A DNA stretch of 64,000 nucleotides from CBDVBZ01 sp965372355 (GTDB lineage Bacteria > Krumholzibacteriota > Krumholzibacteriia > WVZY01): NCBI GenBank assembly GCA_965372355.1, contig CBDVBZ010000004.1, positions 1-64,000 on the forward strand, given 5' to 3'. The notes under the pieces are model-generated. The model was given only the letters and a program-made list of their open reading frames with translations, was not told the DNA's origin and searched no databases. Numbering within the stretch: position 1 is the first letter of the stretch; each line of letters opens with the position of its first letter. This document shows, piece after piece, positions 8,580 through 17,323 of the stretch. Made by a program: the position numbers and the translations under genes.

Positions 8580-9419
8580 CTAGATGCGGCCCAGCGCCAT
8601 CGCGAGGATGCCAAAGAACATCTGCACCTTGAGAATCCGGCTCGTCCAGTGCAGGGCGACCCGCTCACGCGAGCGGAGCGCGAGAAAGGCGGCGGCCAGG
8701 ACACCGGGGACGAAGAGGAGTTCCATGACAAACCCGTAGGTTATTCCGTAGTAGCCGACCAACGCCGGCACTGGGGAAACGATGACGCACAGATACAGTG
8801 AAGCGGCGGCCCAAAGAACCGCGACCCTCGCACCGTAACGGACGGCAATGGTCGACGCGCCGGCCTCGCGGTCACCGGGGATATCCTCGGCACCCTTGAC
8901 CAGCTCGCGGCCCATGACCAGCAGAAATGCCAGCAGCGCGGGAAACCCGGTTGCCTCGAAGTTGCCGGTCGGGATCGCGCCACCCACAAAGGCACTCGCG
9001 GCGATCGCCGCGACCAGAAGGTTTCCGGCAAGCGCGATACGTTTTCCCTTGCGCGCATAGTAGTAGAGTAGAACTTGCCACCCCAGAATGAGGGAGAACA
9101 TCGGCGGGGACAACAGCGCGATCGCAAGAACTACTGTAATGACGGAACCGACGAGGTATGCGCGAAGGACGTACCCGGGTGTCAGCCGCCCGGACGGAAT
9201 CGGCCGCCGGGGTTTGTTCACCCGGTCTATGTCACGATCGCAGTAGTCATTGATCAGATTGCCGAGCCCGGTAACAAAAGCGGTGAAGATGAACGGCAAC
9301 GAGATATCCGCGGGGCGCGTACCGCCCGAAAGCAGGTAGCCCGCTACGATGCAACCACCCGCAGCGATCATGTTGTGGGGCCGAGTGATTTCGATCGTCG
9401 CGAGCAACCGAGCAGCCAC
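8580..9419 (-). CDS. UbiA-family prenyltransferase (geranylgeranylglyceryl-phosphate transferase-like)
   Basis: Integral-membrane prenyltransferase of 279 residues with about eight or nine helices. First Asp-rich motif: NDYCDRDIDRVNKPRRPI (N57, D58, D61, D65); second: EDIPGDREAGASTIA around residue 180. The spacing and the NKPxRPIPSGR sequence match the branch annotated as geranylgeranylglycerol-phosphate geranylgeranyltransferase / DGGGP synthase, which in archaea adds the second isoprenoid chain to an ether lipid; FCB bacteria carry relatives of unclear role. Menaquinone- or chlorophyll-type UbiA is the alternative. GTG start at 9419, GGAG seven bases upstream. The barrel protein gene lies 12 bases upstream. 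Confidence 0.85.
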   Translation of the reverse strand: MAARLLATIEITRPHNMIAAGGCIVAGYLLSGGTRPADISLPFIFTAFVTGLGNLINDYCDRDIDRVNKPRRPIPSGRLTPGYVLRAYLVGSVITVVLAIALLSPPMFSLILGWQVLLYYYARKGKRIALAGNLLVAAIAASAFVGGAIPTGNFEATGFPALLAFLLVMGRELVKGAEDIPGDREAGASTIAVRYGARVAVLWAAASLYLCVIVSPVPALVGYYGITYGFVMELLFVPGVLAAAFLALRSRERVALHWTSRILKVQMFFGILAMALGRI

Positions 9420-9431
9420 GGGCCGGCTCCT

Positions 9432-11060
9432 TTACAGATTCCACGTCACATGCATGAACACGGATGTCAACCAGTCATCGATATCCTGTTGGTGCGCGAC
9501 ATTCTTCACCCTGGCCTGAATGAAATTCACGCCGATCGATGAGTTGCCGCGAAGCTCCCATTCCAGACCCAAACCGTATCCATAGGTTTTCTCCACGACA
9601 CCGGACGGGAACTTCGGGTTGGGATCATCGCCTGCCACGAACTGGCGCCAGTCGTTGCCCTCTCCGCGACGCTCGAGCGAGAAGGAGAGTAACGTCGTCA
9701 AACTGGGGATCGGGTAGACCGCCATGTCGATGTACGCGCGGTCGGAATCCGGGCCCAGTGAGGCCCCCAACGGGTTGTCGAGCGAAAGGTCCACGTCTCC
9801 GGTGACCCAGTAGTTTATCGAGTCCTCGTGCGTGTATGTGTAGATATCGATATAGCGGTACTGGAAACGAAACGTGGCCGGTAAGGGGTCGACAAGAGCC
9901 ACGCGCCCGCCGACGTCGAACGCGAGCTTGTCGGGATACGGATCGTCCTCGAACTGATAGTCGTCGATCAGAAAGCTGCCGTACAAAAGAAGACCGTTCG
10001 TCACCTCGTACTTCAGATCGAACTCCCACGTGGCGTTATCGTTGTTTTCCAACTGCTCGTTGAACTGGTTGGAATAGAAGCTGCTCAACGGCAGAAGATA
10101 CATGTGGTCAAAACCACGCCCTGTATAAATAACCGCTTCGCTCAAGCCCAAGACCGCGGGGCCGAACCGCATCTCGAGGCGGTGGGCGGCAAAACGACGA
10201 TCCGCGGATGCCGAGAGCGTTGCGTTCAAAAAGCTGAACAGGAGGTTCTTGAAGCCGATCCGTGCGCCCCACTTGTCCAGGCTGCCGGCTGTGTCGGACA
10301 AGATCAAGTTGCCGACCTCGCTCGGACCCCAGTTTGAATAATCACGCCCCCAGAAAAGCGTCACCCGCCGTTTCCACTGGTAGACGAGATACGCACGCTC
10401 GTACAGCGACGTCAGTCCCTTAAAGCTCTTTTCACGGCGCGAGGGCTTACGTCTGTCGACACGATCGCCCCTCTCCGGTCCGAAAGTCAGCCGGTACCGC
10501 ACCTCCCAAGTAACCCAGTCTTTGAAATGCAACCGAAGATCGGGGTTACCGGTCAGAAAAAACGCCCACTTCGGATCGTGCAGTGGCTTGCCGGGGACAA
10601 ACGACAGGGCGACGTCTCCCTCCAGGTATAACGGGGCATCCTTGGCCCAAATAGCGGGCGGATCAAACCGTGTCTTGGGATCACTCTGGGCTTCGGGTAA
10701 CGTGTACTCTTTCTGCAGCCGATCGAGATTGAACCGATCGCGCGCTGACAACAACGTCTCCGTCACTTCGATGCTTCTTAGTATCTGCTCGACGTAACCG
10801 ATAACGTCCGGGCGTGTGAACAACGTCTCCGATGGGAGCCGGACGAGACGGAGGGCTTCGAAACGTTTGAGTGTGGGATAGGTCCAATCCTCGGGCGGAA
10901 TAAACTCGTTGCCGATGCTTTCTGATTGGCTGTGACTTGCGGTGACCGTTATGAGGACGAAAATGACGAGAACCCCGAGCGTCCTAGGAAGTCCCCCCGT
11001 GCGTTTCGCTTTTCTGAAATCTGCGATCCGCCGCCCGATAGTTCTCTTTTGCCTTGTCAA
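9432..11060 (-). CDS. Outer-membrane beta-barrel protein, Wzi-like capsule assembly family
   Basis: About 542 residues. A basic N-terminus leads to a hydrophobic signal segment (TLGVLVIFVLITVTA) and then a mature protein rich in alternating aromatic strands, with GRDYSNWGPSE, the conserved loop of capsule-assembly Wzi-like barrels, and a terminal strand ending HVTWNL, i.e. an aromatic-then-hydrophobic outer-membrane end. Wzi binds capsular polysaccharide at the cell surface. The start is uncertain: no start codon lies between the stop of the upstream TPR gene and the signal peptide, so the reading frame must begin inside that gene, at TTG 11060 (AAGG nine bases before) or ATG 11078. That 77-95 base overlap is unusual. 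Confidence 0.72.
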   Translation of the reverse strand: MTRQKRTIGRRIADFRKAKRTGGLPRTLGVLVIFVLITVTASHSQSESIGNEFIPPEDWTYPTLKRFEALRLVRLPSETLFTRPDVIGYVEQILRSIEVTETLLSARDRFNLDRLQKEYTLPEAQSDPKTRFDPPAIWAKDAPLYLEGDVALSFVPGKPLHDPKWAFFLTGNPDLRLHFKDWVTWEVRYRLTFGPERGDRVDRRKPSRREKSFKGLTSLYERAYLVYQWKRRVTLFWGRDYSNWGPSEVGNLILSDTAGSLDKWGARIGFKNLLFSFLNATLSASADRRFAAHRLEMRFGPAVLGLSEAVIYTGRGFDHMYLLPLSSFYSNQFNEQLENNDNATWEFDLKYEVTNGLLLYGSFLIDDYQFEDDPYPDKLAFDVGGRVALVDPLPATFRFQYRYIDIYTYTHEDSINYWVTGDVDLSLDNPLGASLGPDSDRAYIDMAVYPIPSLTTLLSFSLERRGEGNDWRQFVAGDDPNPKFPSGVVEKTYGYGLGLEWELRGNSSIGVNFIQARVKNVAHQQDIDDWLTSVFMHVTWNL

Positions 11061-12114
11061 GCTGACCAGCCTTGTCATAAACAACGCCGAGGTAGTAATA
11101 CGCCTTGCCATCATCGGGGCTAATCTCGGTCACTCGCTTTAGGGGAGCAATCGCCTTGTCCGGCTCATCCATTCTATTGTAGCACACACCGATGCGGTAC
11201 AGAATCGAGGGATTCTCCGGATCCATTTGCAGCGCGCTGTGCAGACTCTTGACCGCTTTTCCGTACAACCCCTTCTTGTCGTATGCCAGGCCGAGGTACA
11301 AATGAGCATTCTTGTGTGACTGATCGAGCCGCAGAACTCTTCTGAATTCTTCGATTGCACCCTTGATGTCACCTTGTTCAAAAAGGGCCACACCGAGATT
11401 GAAGTGCGCCTCGATGCTTTTTGGCTCGAGTTCGATCGCAAGGCTGAATTGTTGAATCGCCCGTTCGTGCATTCCCCTTTCACCGTAGAGCGCGCCCAGA
11501 TTGAAACGCGCCGCCGCGCTATCGGGGTTGAATTGCACCGCCTTCCGAAACAACTGTATCGCAGTCTCGCCTTCGCCCTTCAAATCGAGCAAATAGCCAA
11601 GGTTCGTGTACGCTTTACTGTGCGCACCGTCCAGAGCGATCGCTCTGCGATAGCACACTTCCGCTTTCTCGTAACGCTCGCCGCACGCCAGGGTGACTCC
11701 GTAACGGTAGTGGCATTCCGCGTTGTCCGGATCGAGCTCGATTGCGTATTCGTGTTCCTTGATCGCTCGATCCATATCACCGAGTTGTTCGCTGAGACGG
11801 CCGAGGAAGTAGTGCGACAGTGCACGATGGGTCTGCGTTGCCGCCAAACGCTCGTAGCAGGTCAAGGCGTCCCGCAGGCACTTCCGATCCACCAGCGTTT
11901 TGCCGATCACCTCGAGCAACGTCGGGGAGACATCAGGGCTCTCGACAATACGCCTGGAGTAAGCCAGCGCCTCTTCCCCCCTGTCCGATTGCCAGAGGAG
12001 CCCCGCGAGCTCGCAGGTGGCCATGTGATCGTTCGGATCGCGATCGACCCGCTGCTGCAGACGACCGAGGCGCCTGAGGTCCGCTCTGGATATTTCCTGA
12101 CTCTCCAATGTCAT
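10984..12114 (-). CDS. Tetratricopeptide repeat protein
   Basis: A 376-residue cytoplasmic-looking protein made almost wholly of about nine to ten TPR units of 34 residues, starting near residue 35; clear units include AKAYTNLGYLLDLKGEGETA-like and AHFNLGVALFEQGDIKGAIE. TPRs form a superhelical scaffold for protein partners. There is no signal peptide or membrane helix. ATG start at 12114 with AAGG about eight bases upstream. The gene sits between the MglA-like GTPase (98 bases upstream) and the barrel gene it overlaps, so a scaffold for envelope or polarity proteins is possible, but no specific function can be assigned. Confidence 0.85.
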   Translation of the reverse strand: MTLESQEISRADLRRLGRLQQRVDRDPNDHMATCELAGLLWQSDRGEEALAYSRRIVESPDVSPTLLEVIGKTLVDRKCLRDALTCYERLAATQTHRALSHYFLGRLSEQLGDMDRAIKEHEYAIELDPDNAECHYRYGVTLACGERYEKAEVCYRRAIALDGAHSKAYTNLGYLLDLKGEGETAIQLFRKAVQFNPDSAAARFNLGALYGERGMHERAIQQFSLAIELEPKSIEAHFNLGVALFEQGDIKGAIEEFRRVLRLDQSHKNAHLYLGLAYDKKGLYGKAVKSLHSALQMDPENPSILYRIGVCYNRMDEPDKAIAPLKRVTEISPDDGKAYYYLGVVYDKAGQLDKAKENYRAADRRFQKSETHGGTS

Positions 12115-12212
12115 AGCTTCACCTTGTTTAGCGTCCCAAAGCGAAACTATTACAGCATTGAAAAAGGTGTCAAGAATTATTGCGCGGAGCAGTGGTACCT
12201 ATCTAATTGCGA

Positions 12213-13691
12213 CTAAGCCTCTTCGTCGCCAACCTGGATCTCGAGCTCGATTTTGATCGGGACGGTCTTGCGCATCTGTGACCGTTTGAGATACACGGGG
12301 ACCGTCACGGTGACCGGTTCGTCATCCTGGCTGGCCACAGGCGATGGGTGCCCCGGCGGCGGGCTCGCTGTCCTGGGGGGTGGCGATGTCGCCTCCTTGG
12401 GCTCCGGCTCCTCTGTTTCGGCCGTTTTGGACTGAAACGGGTCGACGATAAACTCTCCCCCTTGCGAATCCGTGGGTAACTCGACCGGCGTGTCATCGAA
12501 ATCGATCACGCGGCCGACGTCCTCGTCCACTTCCCGGGAGCTCTCCAACGACGCAAACTGGAACTCCTTGTCGAGGGAGTCATCCATCTTCTTCTCGGTG
12601 CCCGCGTTGGCTTCCCCCAGAGGCGTCTGGGCCATCGGGGGCGCCGTTTCGATCTTCCCGGGCTTAGATGGCGCTGATGTCACGACACGTGGCGTATCCG
12701 GCACCGGCACGTTGTTCTCTTCCACCTCGCGGAGCGCGCTGTCGACCACATCGGAAACGTCGTCGCTCACCGCGGGCGGCTTCGGACCGGCCGGCTGAGA
12801 CGCCCAGGGCTGCGATTGGGTTGTCTGCGCGGCCGTCGGCTGCGATCGGGTTGTCTGCGCGGCCGTCGGCTGCGATTGGGTTGTCTGCGCGGCCGTCGGC
12901 TGCGATTGGGTTGTCTGTGCGGCCGTCGGCTGCGATCGGGTTGTCTGCGCGGCCGTCGGCTGCGGCTCGGTGACGTGCGGCATGGGTCCGTGAGCGGCCA
13001 CCGGCTGCGGCTCCGGAGTCTGCGGCGTGGGAGGCGCCTCGGTCTGCGACTCCTGCGGCGAACCTTCCACCCCGGCTCCGACACGCGGCGCCGGCTGGGT
13101 GCTCTTCAGGCGTTCAACGAGCTGCCGGTACAGCAATCCGCCGATCGCGCGGAATGTCTCGTAGATACCGTGGCCGGTCGTCGCAACCGCCTCATAGCTC
13201 GGAACGTTCAACAGATTCAGCTTGCTGTTCAGCATCGCGACGGGCAGTGCGCCGGGGAGATCCCGCTTGTTGTACTGGATCACCCACGGCATCGTATCGA
13301 GCGTCAAGCTGTGCTCGTTGAGGTTTTCCTCGAGGTTGCGAAGGCTTTCGATGTTCTCCTCCATCTTCGAGGCCTGGGAATCCGCGACAAACACCACGGC
13401 GTCGGCTCCCTTCAAAACTAGTTTTCTCGTCGCGTTGTAGTAGACCTGTCCCGGCACCGTGTAAAGTAGTATCCGTGTTCGATAACCGTTGATCTCCCCG
13501 ACATCTAGTGGTAAGAAATCGAAGAAGAGGGTCCGATCGGTCCGGGTTTTCATCGACACCATTTTGCCCTTCGTGTCCTCCGGCATTCTTTCGTAGATAA
13601 ATTCGAGATTCGTCGTTTTGCCACTCAAAGCCGGCCCGTAATAGACGACCTTGGCGTTGAGCTCGGCTCCTGAGTAATTGAAAACAACCAT
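12213..13691 (-). CDS. MglA-like small GTPase with long repeat-bearing C-terminal tail
   Basis: A 492-residue protein. Residues 1-200 are an MglA/Gliding GTPase: P-loop GPALSGKT (19-26), PGQ of switch 2 (80-82), NKRD base-recognition motif (141-144). MglA proteins switch cell polarity and motility in Myxococcus and relatives and are normally about 195 residues. Here a Pro/Gln/Thr-rich tail follows, holding five near-identical decapeptides QPTAAQTT(R/Q)S (about residues 245-294), then an acidic linker and a C-terminal conserved-looking segment (VTVTVPVYLKRSQMRKTVPI). ATG start at 13691 behind GAGGGG; the open frame upstream of it has no family support. No MglB partner is next to it. Confidence 0.87.
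   Translation of the reverse strand: MVVFNYSGAELNAKVVYYGPALSGKTTNLEFIYERMPEDTKGKMVSMKTRTDRTLFFDFLPLDVGEINGYRTRILLYTVPGQVYYNATRKLVLKGADAVVFVADSQASKMEENIESLRNLEENLNEHSLTLDTMPWVIQYNKRDLPGALPVAMLNSKLNLLNVPSYEAVATTGHGIYETFRAIGGLLYRQLVERLKSTQPAPRVGAGVEGSPQESQTEAPPTPQTPEPQPVAAHGPMPHVTEPQPTAAQTTRSQPTAAQTTQSQPTAAQTTQSQPTAAQTTRSQPTAAQTTQSQPWASQPAGPKPPAVSDDVSDVVDSALREVEENNVPVPDTPRVVTSAPSKPGKIETAPPMAQTPLGEANAGTEKKMDDSLDKEFQFASLESSREVDEDVGRVIDFDDTPVELPTDSQGGEFIVDPFQSKTAETEEPEPKEATSPPPRTASPPPGHPSPVASQDDEPVTVTVPVYLKRSQMRKTVPIKIELEIQVGDEEA
12811..12960 (-). repeat. Five tandem 30-bp repeats inside the MglA-like gene
   Basis: Five head-to-tail copies of a 30-base unit at 12811, 12841, 12871, 12901 and 12931. 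Copies differ only at a T/C inside the Arg/Gln codon and at one other T/C position. On the coding strand each encodes QPTAAQTT(R/Q)S, so copy number can change without breaking the frame. The near identity at DNA level suggests recent expansion or gene conversion. A weaker copy-like edge (SQPWASQP and SQPVAAHG-like sequence) flanks the array. Confidence 0.95.
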
Positions 13692-13872
13692 GGAATGTCC
13701 CCTCGAGTCGCGCGATGCGGTTGCGGTTGACAAGTGGCGAGTCGCGCGGCCTGTCACAGGTGGTGTACGATACGAATGACTGCAATCGGTTTCGGAGAAG
13801 CGGCCAGAGGCCGTTCCGCTTCGCCTCTCGCGCAAGTACCGTGCCAAGGGTGGGCCTCATCCCGAGGGTGGG

Positions 13873-13917
13873 ATTTTGCCTAATCGCTTGCCGTCAAGTC
13901 AAATACGAGTCTAATAC
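13873..13917. promoter_or_regulatory. Candidate divergent promoters between the MglA-like and acyltransferase genes
   Basis: Minus strand, toward the MglA-like gene: TTGACT (13897-13902), 18-base spacer, CAAAAT (13873-13878). Plus strand, toward the acyltransferase: TTGCCG (13888-13893), 18-base spacer, TAATAC (13912-13917). The two overlap, so the divergent genes could be regulated together. Matches are moderate and read by eye. The rest of the 285-base gap (13692-13976) shows no gene. Confidence 0.33.
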
Positions 13918-13976
13918 GGTGGGTGAGCCGTGACGGCCGGGCCACCCGCGTGCATTCTGCTTGGGTATATAGCAAC

Positions 13977-14849
13977 ATGATGCGATCGACCAAGAACGGC
14001 GTGGGGACGCGGGTTTCGCGAACAAGACCGTCTCCGGGATACCGGGCGGTCACGTGGCTCGCGTCCAAAACGCCTCACCCGATGCTCGTGCGGCTGGCAA
14101 AACTCGGCGGATGGATCCACTACTGGGCTGCTCGTGACAAGCGTCGAAACTACTTGAACAATACGTCACAAGCAATTGACTTCAATGGCACTACAAAACC
14201 GTGGCATGCGTTCCAGAATCAAGTACTCAACATCCTCGAACTCCTCAAGGCGACGTCGGAGACCGAAGTCCAGGTGATCTCGCGGCTGTCGCTGCACGGT
14301 GGCGAGCATATCGACTCCGCGCTGCAACTTGGAACCGGCTTGATTCTAACCACGATGCATTCCGGCAACTGGGAGTTGTCCGGGCTGCTCCTGTCCTTAC
14401 GCGGCTACCCGATTACGACCGTCGCGGGAACCCAGCTCCGGGAGGGCTGGTCCGATGAAGTCAAGGCGTTCAAGGAGCGCCACGGCATCAGTGTGATTTC
14501 GCCCCACAACAGCATGAGGCCGCTGTATCGGGCTCTACAGTCAAATCGAATCGTTGTCCTTCACATCGATGGCGATGTTTATCGAGCGGGTATCGAAGCG
14601 ACGCTTCTCGGCAGAACGGTGATGGTTCCGCGCGGTCCCGCCCACCTCTCTCGAGCGGTGGGTGCACCCACTGCTTTCGCATACTGCCGGCGAACCGCCG
14701 ACAACCGCTTGCTCGTCCACGTCGAGTCACCCCACGCCCCACCAAGCACGGATGCGGATGAGCTTCGGTTGACGCAGCACTACGTTGGCCGCCTCGAAAA
14801 TTGTATATTGGAAGACCCTAGCCAGTGGTGTATATTTAGCAGACTGTGA
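13977..14849 (+). CDS. LpxL/HtrB-type lysophospholipid acyltransferase (PatA-like)
   Basis: Acyltransferase of about 290 residues that would transfer a fatty acyl chain to a membrane-anchored glycolipid. The catalytic HX4E motif is visible as HSGNWE (H128, E133), and the second conserved block LLGRTVMVPRGPAHLSRAVGA is typical of the lipid A biosynthesis acyltransferase family. The start is taken as ATG 13977; an in-frame GTG at 13923 lacks support. A PimA-like glycosyltransferase follows after 25 bases. In mycobacteria an HtrB-family enzyme (PatA) acylates phosphatidylinositol mannosides next to pimA, so the pair here may build an acylated glycolipid; lipid A acylation is the other option. 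Confidence 0.85.
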   Translation: MMRSTKNGVGTRVSRTRPSPGYRAVTWLASKTPHPMLVRLAKLGGWIHYWAARDKRRNYLNNTSQAIDFNGTTKPWHAFQNQVLNILELLKATSETEVQVISRLSLHGGEHIDSALQLGTGLILTTMHSGNWELSGLLLSLRGYPITTVAGTQLREGWSDEVKAFKERHGISVISPHNSMRPLYRALQSNRIVVLHIDGDVYRAGIEATLLGRTVMVPRGPAHLSRAVGAPTAFAYCRRTADNRLLVHVESPHAPPSTDADELRLTQHYVGRLENCILEDPSQWCIFSRL

Positions 14850-14874
14850 GTGGTCACCGAATCCGGCGGGTCAC

Positions 14875-16056
14875 ATGAAGGTTGTACAAGTTACCCAATC
14901 CTACCATCCCCGTCCCGGTGGAGTGACGGAGCACGTCGATCACGTCACCCGGGAGCTCAGACGTCGCGGCCACGAAGTGACGATTGTCACCACGAATTTC
15001 GGCCATGGCTGCGCCGAGCAGCCGGGCGTCATCCGTATCGGACGCAATGCCCTCGTCCCGATAAACAGCGCCTGGGTCAACATGACCGTCGGCTGGAATC
15101 TGCAACGCGAACTTGCCCGCGTTCTCGACTCGCAACAGCCCGACGTCATCCACACGCACTGCCCGCTGGCACCGACGCTTCCACTCATGACACTCCTGGC
15201 GGCTCCCGAGAGCTCAGCCGTCATTGGGACGTTCCATGCGGCGGCGCGGCAGAGCCTCGGCTACCGGGTCTTTGGCGGCGTGCTCGAGAAATTTGCCGCG
15301 CGACTCGACGTGCGCATTGCAGTCTCGGATGCGGCGCGGTCTCTGGCGGACTCGTACTTCCCTGGCGACTATGTCATCGTCCCGAACGGGGTTGACTGTG
15401 AACGGTTCTCTCCGCGCCATAAACCAATCGAGGACTTCAAAGACAACGCGTTCAACATCCTGTTTGTCGGACGCATGGACAAACGCAAGGGGCTCAAGTA
15501 CCTCTTTCGAGCCGTCGCGTTGGCCGCAAGACGCACGTCGCGGCGTCTTCGTTTGATCGTCGTTGGTGATGACGGCCCCCGGAGGCATCTGCTGCCGAGG
15601 ATCAACGATGTTGTCGAAGTCGTTTTCACCGGTGTTGTCGATCGTGATCTGGTGCCGCGCTACTTCGCAACAGGCGATATGTTCTGCTCACCGGCAATAG
15701 ACCGCGAGAGCTTTGGAATCGTTCTTCTGGAAGCGATGGCCTCGGGGCTTCCCGTCGTCGGGACTACGATACGAGGCTATCTGACCATACTCAAGCCGGA
15801 GCAGAATGCGCTCGTCGTCCCGCCAAAGGACCCCACCGCGCTGTGTGACGCCATCGTGCGGATGGCCGAGGACGAACCCCTGCGCTGGAGGCTGCGCAAG
15901 GCGGGGCTGAGCTTCGCCCAGTCCTACCGATGGGACCGCGTCGTCGATCAGCTCGAAGCGGTCTATCGAGGACAAACGGAATTGCAGACCGCCTGGCAAT
16001 CCGCCGATGCGCAGCTCATCGCGGAATCGCCCCCCGCGAGGGCACAAAAGGCCTAG
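14875..16056 (+). CDS. Glycosyltransferase family 4, PimA-like
   Basis: A 393-residue GT-B enzyme. N-terminal GGV-H-V loop (SYHPRPGGVTEHVDHV), then ALVPINSAW, DVIHTHCPLAPTLPLMTL, GTFHAA and RIAVSDAAR, a run of motifs matching phosphatidylinositol mannosyltransferase PimA and its relatives; the C-terminal domain has FVGRMDKRKGLKYL and the ESFGIVLLEAMASGLPVV E-x7-E block. ATG start at 14875 with GGCGGG before it; the upstream in-frame start lies in the acyltransferase gene. The PatA-like neighbour supports glycolipid synthesis; the donor (GDP-mannose in PimA) cannot be proven here. Confidence 0.88.
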   Translation: MKVVQVTQSYHPRPGGVTEHVDHVTRELRRRGHEVTIVTTNFGHGCAEQPGVIRIGRNALVPINSAWVNMTVGWNLQRELARVLDSQQPDVIHTHCPLAPTLPLMTLLAAPESSAVIGTFHAAARQSLGYRVFGGVLEKFAARLDVRIAVSDAARSLADSYFPGDYVIVPNGVDCERFSPRHKPIEDFKDNAFNILFVGRMDKRKGLKYLFRAVALAARRTSRRLRLIVVGDDGPRRHLLPRINDVVEVVFTGVVDRDLVPRYFATGDMFCSPAIDRESFGIVLLEAMASGLPVVGTTIRGYLTILKPEQNALVVPPKDPTALCDAIVRMAEDEPLRWRLRKAGLSFAQSYRWDRVVDQLEAVYRGQTELQTAWQSADAQLIAESPPARAQKA

Positions 16057-16061
16057 CCGCT

Positions 16062-17294
16062 GTGCCGTCTTCGCGCGCTCTCAAACTCTGTTTTCTTTTC
16101 TTTGCACTCGCTCAGATCACGTCGATATTCGGTGATCGTCTCCATCAGTTCTCCGTCGTGGGAATGATCGGGCGCATCAACCCCGGCGATGCCGTCGAGC
16201 TCTATCAACTCGCTCTTTTTTCGTTTTTGCCCGTCCTCGTCTTTGCCCCCATGTTTGGCAGCCTGATCGACCGGTCCAACAAAGCCCTCGTGCTGATCGT
16301 GGTCGATCTGATCCGCGGGGGTATCGTGCTTCTGGTTCCCACGCTGTTCTACCTGATGGGCAACCTGTACGCGTTCTATCTGCCCGTGCTTTTCCTCTCG
16401 CTCGCCAACCTCTGGTTCGCGCCCGCGAAGTCTGCCGTCATCCCGGAGATCTTCGGCGAGCGATATCTGCTGCAAATCAACGCGGTCCTCTGGGGACTGG
16501 GAATCGTCGGCACGCTGGGCGGATTTCTGCTGGGCGGGTGGCTGATCGACTTCCACAGCTGGGAACTGAGCTTCTACAGCGACGGCGCGAGCTATCTGAT
16601 CTCGGTGGTGTTTCTGCTCCCCATGCTCGCCGTGGCCCGCGCGCGAAAGAACAAATGCTCGAAACAAACGGCGACGCCTGCCGGCGACGCCGCGCGCGGC
16701 ATGATCGGCTCCGTTCGCGAGGGACTCGTTCTCATTCGGGGCAACCGGCCGGTGGCATACGGACTGATCACCCAAACCACGTTGTTCGGGGGCCTCGGTA
16801 TCCTCTACGTGATCGGCATTGCGCACATCCAGTCGGTGTTTCCACCGGACAGGACGATTTACCTGAGCATCGTCGCGTCGGCCGCGACGGTTGGTCTCCT
16901 GGCAGGCGCCGCGCTCGGGGCGGCGTTGAGGCGATGGCTATCCGTCAACCCGGTGATCGCGCAGTCGACCTTTCTTCTCGCGATCTCCTGCATCGGCATT
17001 GCCAGAACTGACACGCTCGTACCCATGACCGTTTGGGCGCTCGTCATGGGGATCTCGCTGTCGCCTCTCTTCATCGTCACGGAAACGCTTCTCCAGGTGT
17101 CGACACCGGAGGCGTTCCGGGGGCGCGTGTTCTCCTCCCGCGAGGTTCTGACAAAGGCATCGTTTCTCTTGATGTCATCGGTAGCGACGCTCGCAACAGC
17201 GCTCGTCGGCAAAGAAACCATCATAATGGGCGTCGGCGTAGTTCTTGCAGGACTTGCGATGTTGCTCGCAACGAAGAACTTCCTTAAGGCGTAG
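16062..17294 (+). CDS. Major facilitator superfamily transporter
   Basis: About 410 residues with roughly twelve membrane helices in two halves separated by a basic central loop (ARARKNKCSKQ). The A-loop signature of the family is present as FGSLIDRSNKALVLIVVDLIRGG after helix 2 and repeated more weakly in the second half (SREVLTKASF). Such MFS proteins move small molecules; substrate unknown. The start is GTG 16062, five bases after the PimA-like gene stops, with AAAGG upstream; an earlier in-frame ATG lies within that gene and reads non-family sequence. Close spacing suggests co-transcription and possibly export of a product or precursor of the glycolipid genes. Confidence 0.87.
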   Translation: MPSSRALKLCFLFFALAQITSIFGDRLHQFSVVGMIGRINPGDAVELYQLALFSFLPVLVFAPMFGSLIDRSNKALVLIVVDLIRGGIVLLVPTLFYLMGNLYAFYLPVLFLSLANLWFAPAKSAVIPEIFGERYLLQINAVLWGLGIVGTLGGFLLGGWLIDFHSWELSFYSDGASYLISVVFLLPMLAVARARKNKCSKQTATPAGDAARGMIGSVREGLVLIRGNRPVAYGLITQTTLFGGLGILYVIGIAHIQSVFPPDRTIYLSIVASAATVGLLAGAALGAALRRWLSVNPVIAQSTFLLAISCIGIARTDTLVPMTVWALVMGISLSPLFIVTETLLQVSTPEAFRGRVFSSREVLTKASFLLMSSVATLATALVGKETIIMGVGVVLAGLAMLLATKNFLKA

Positions 17295-17323
17295 AATCAT
17301 TACTCAAAGCGGGTGATCCTGCT

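Noticed and set aside
12811..12960. CRISPR-like array
   Set aside because: The 30-bp units are directly adjacent with no spacers and code for a decapeptide repeat in frame within the GTPase gene.
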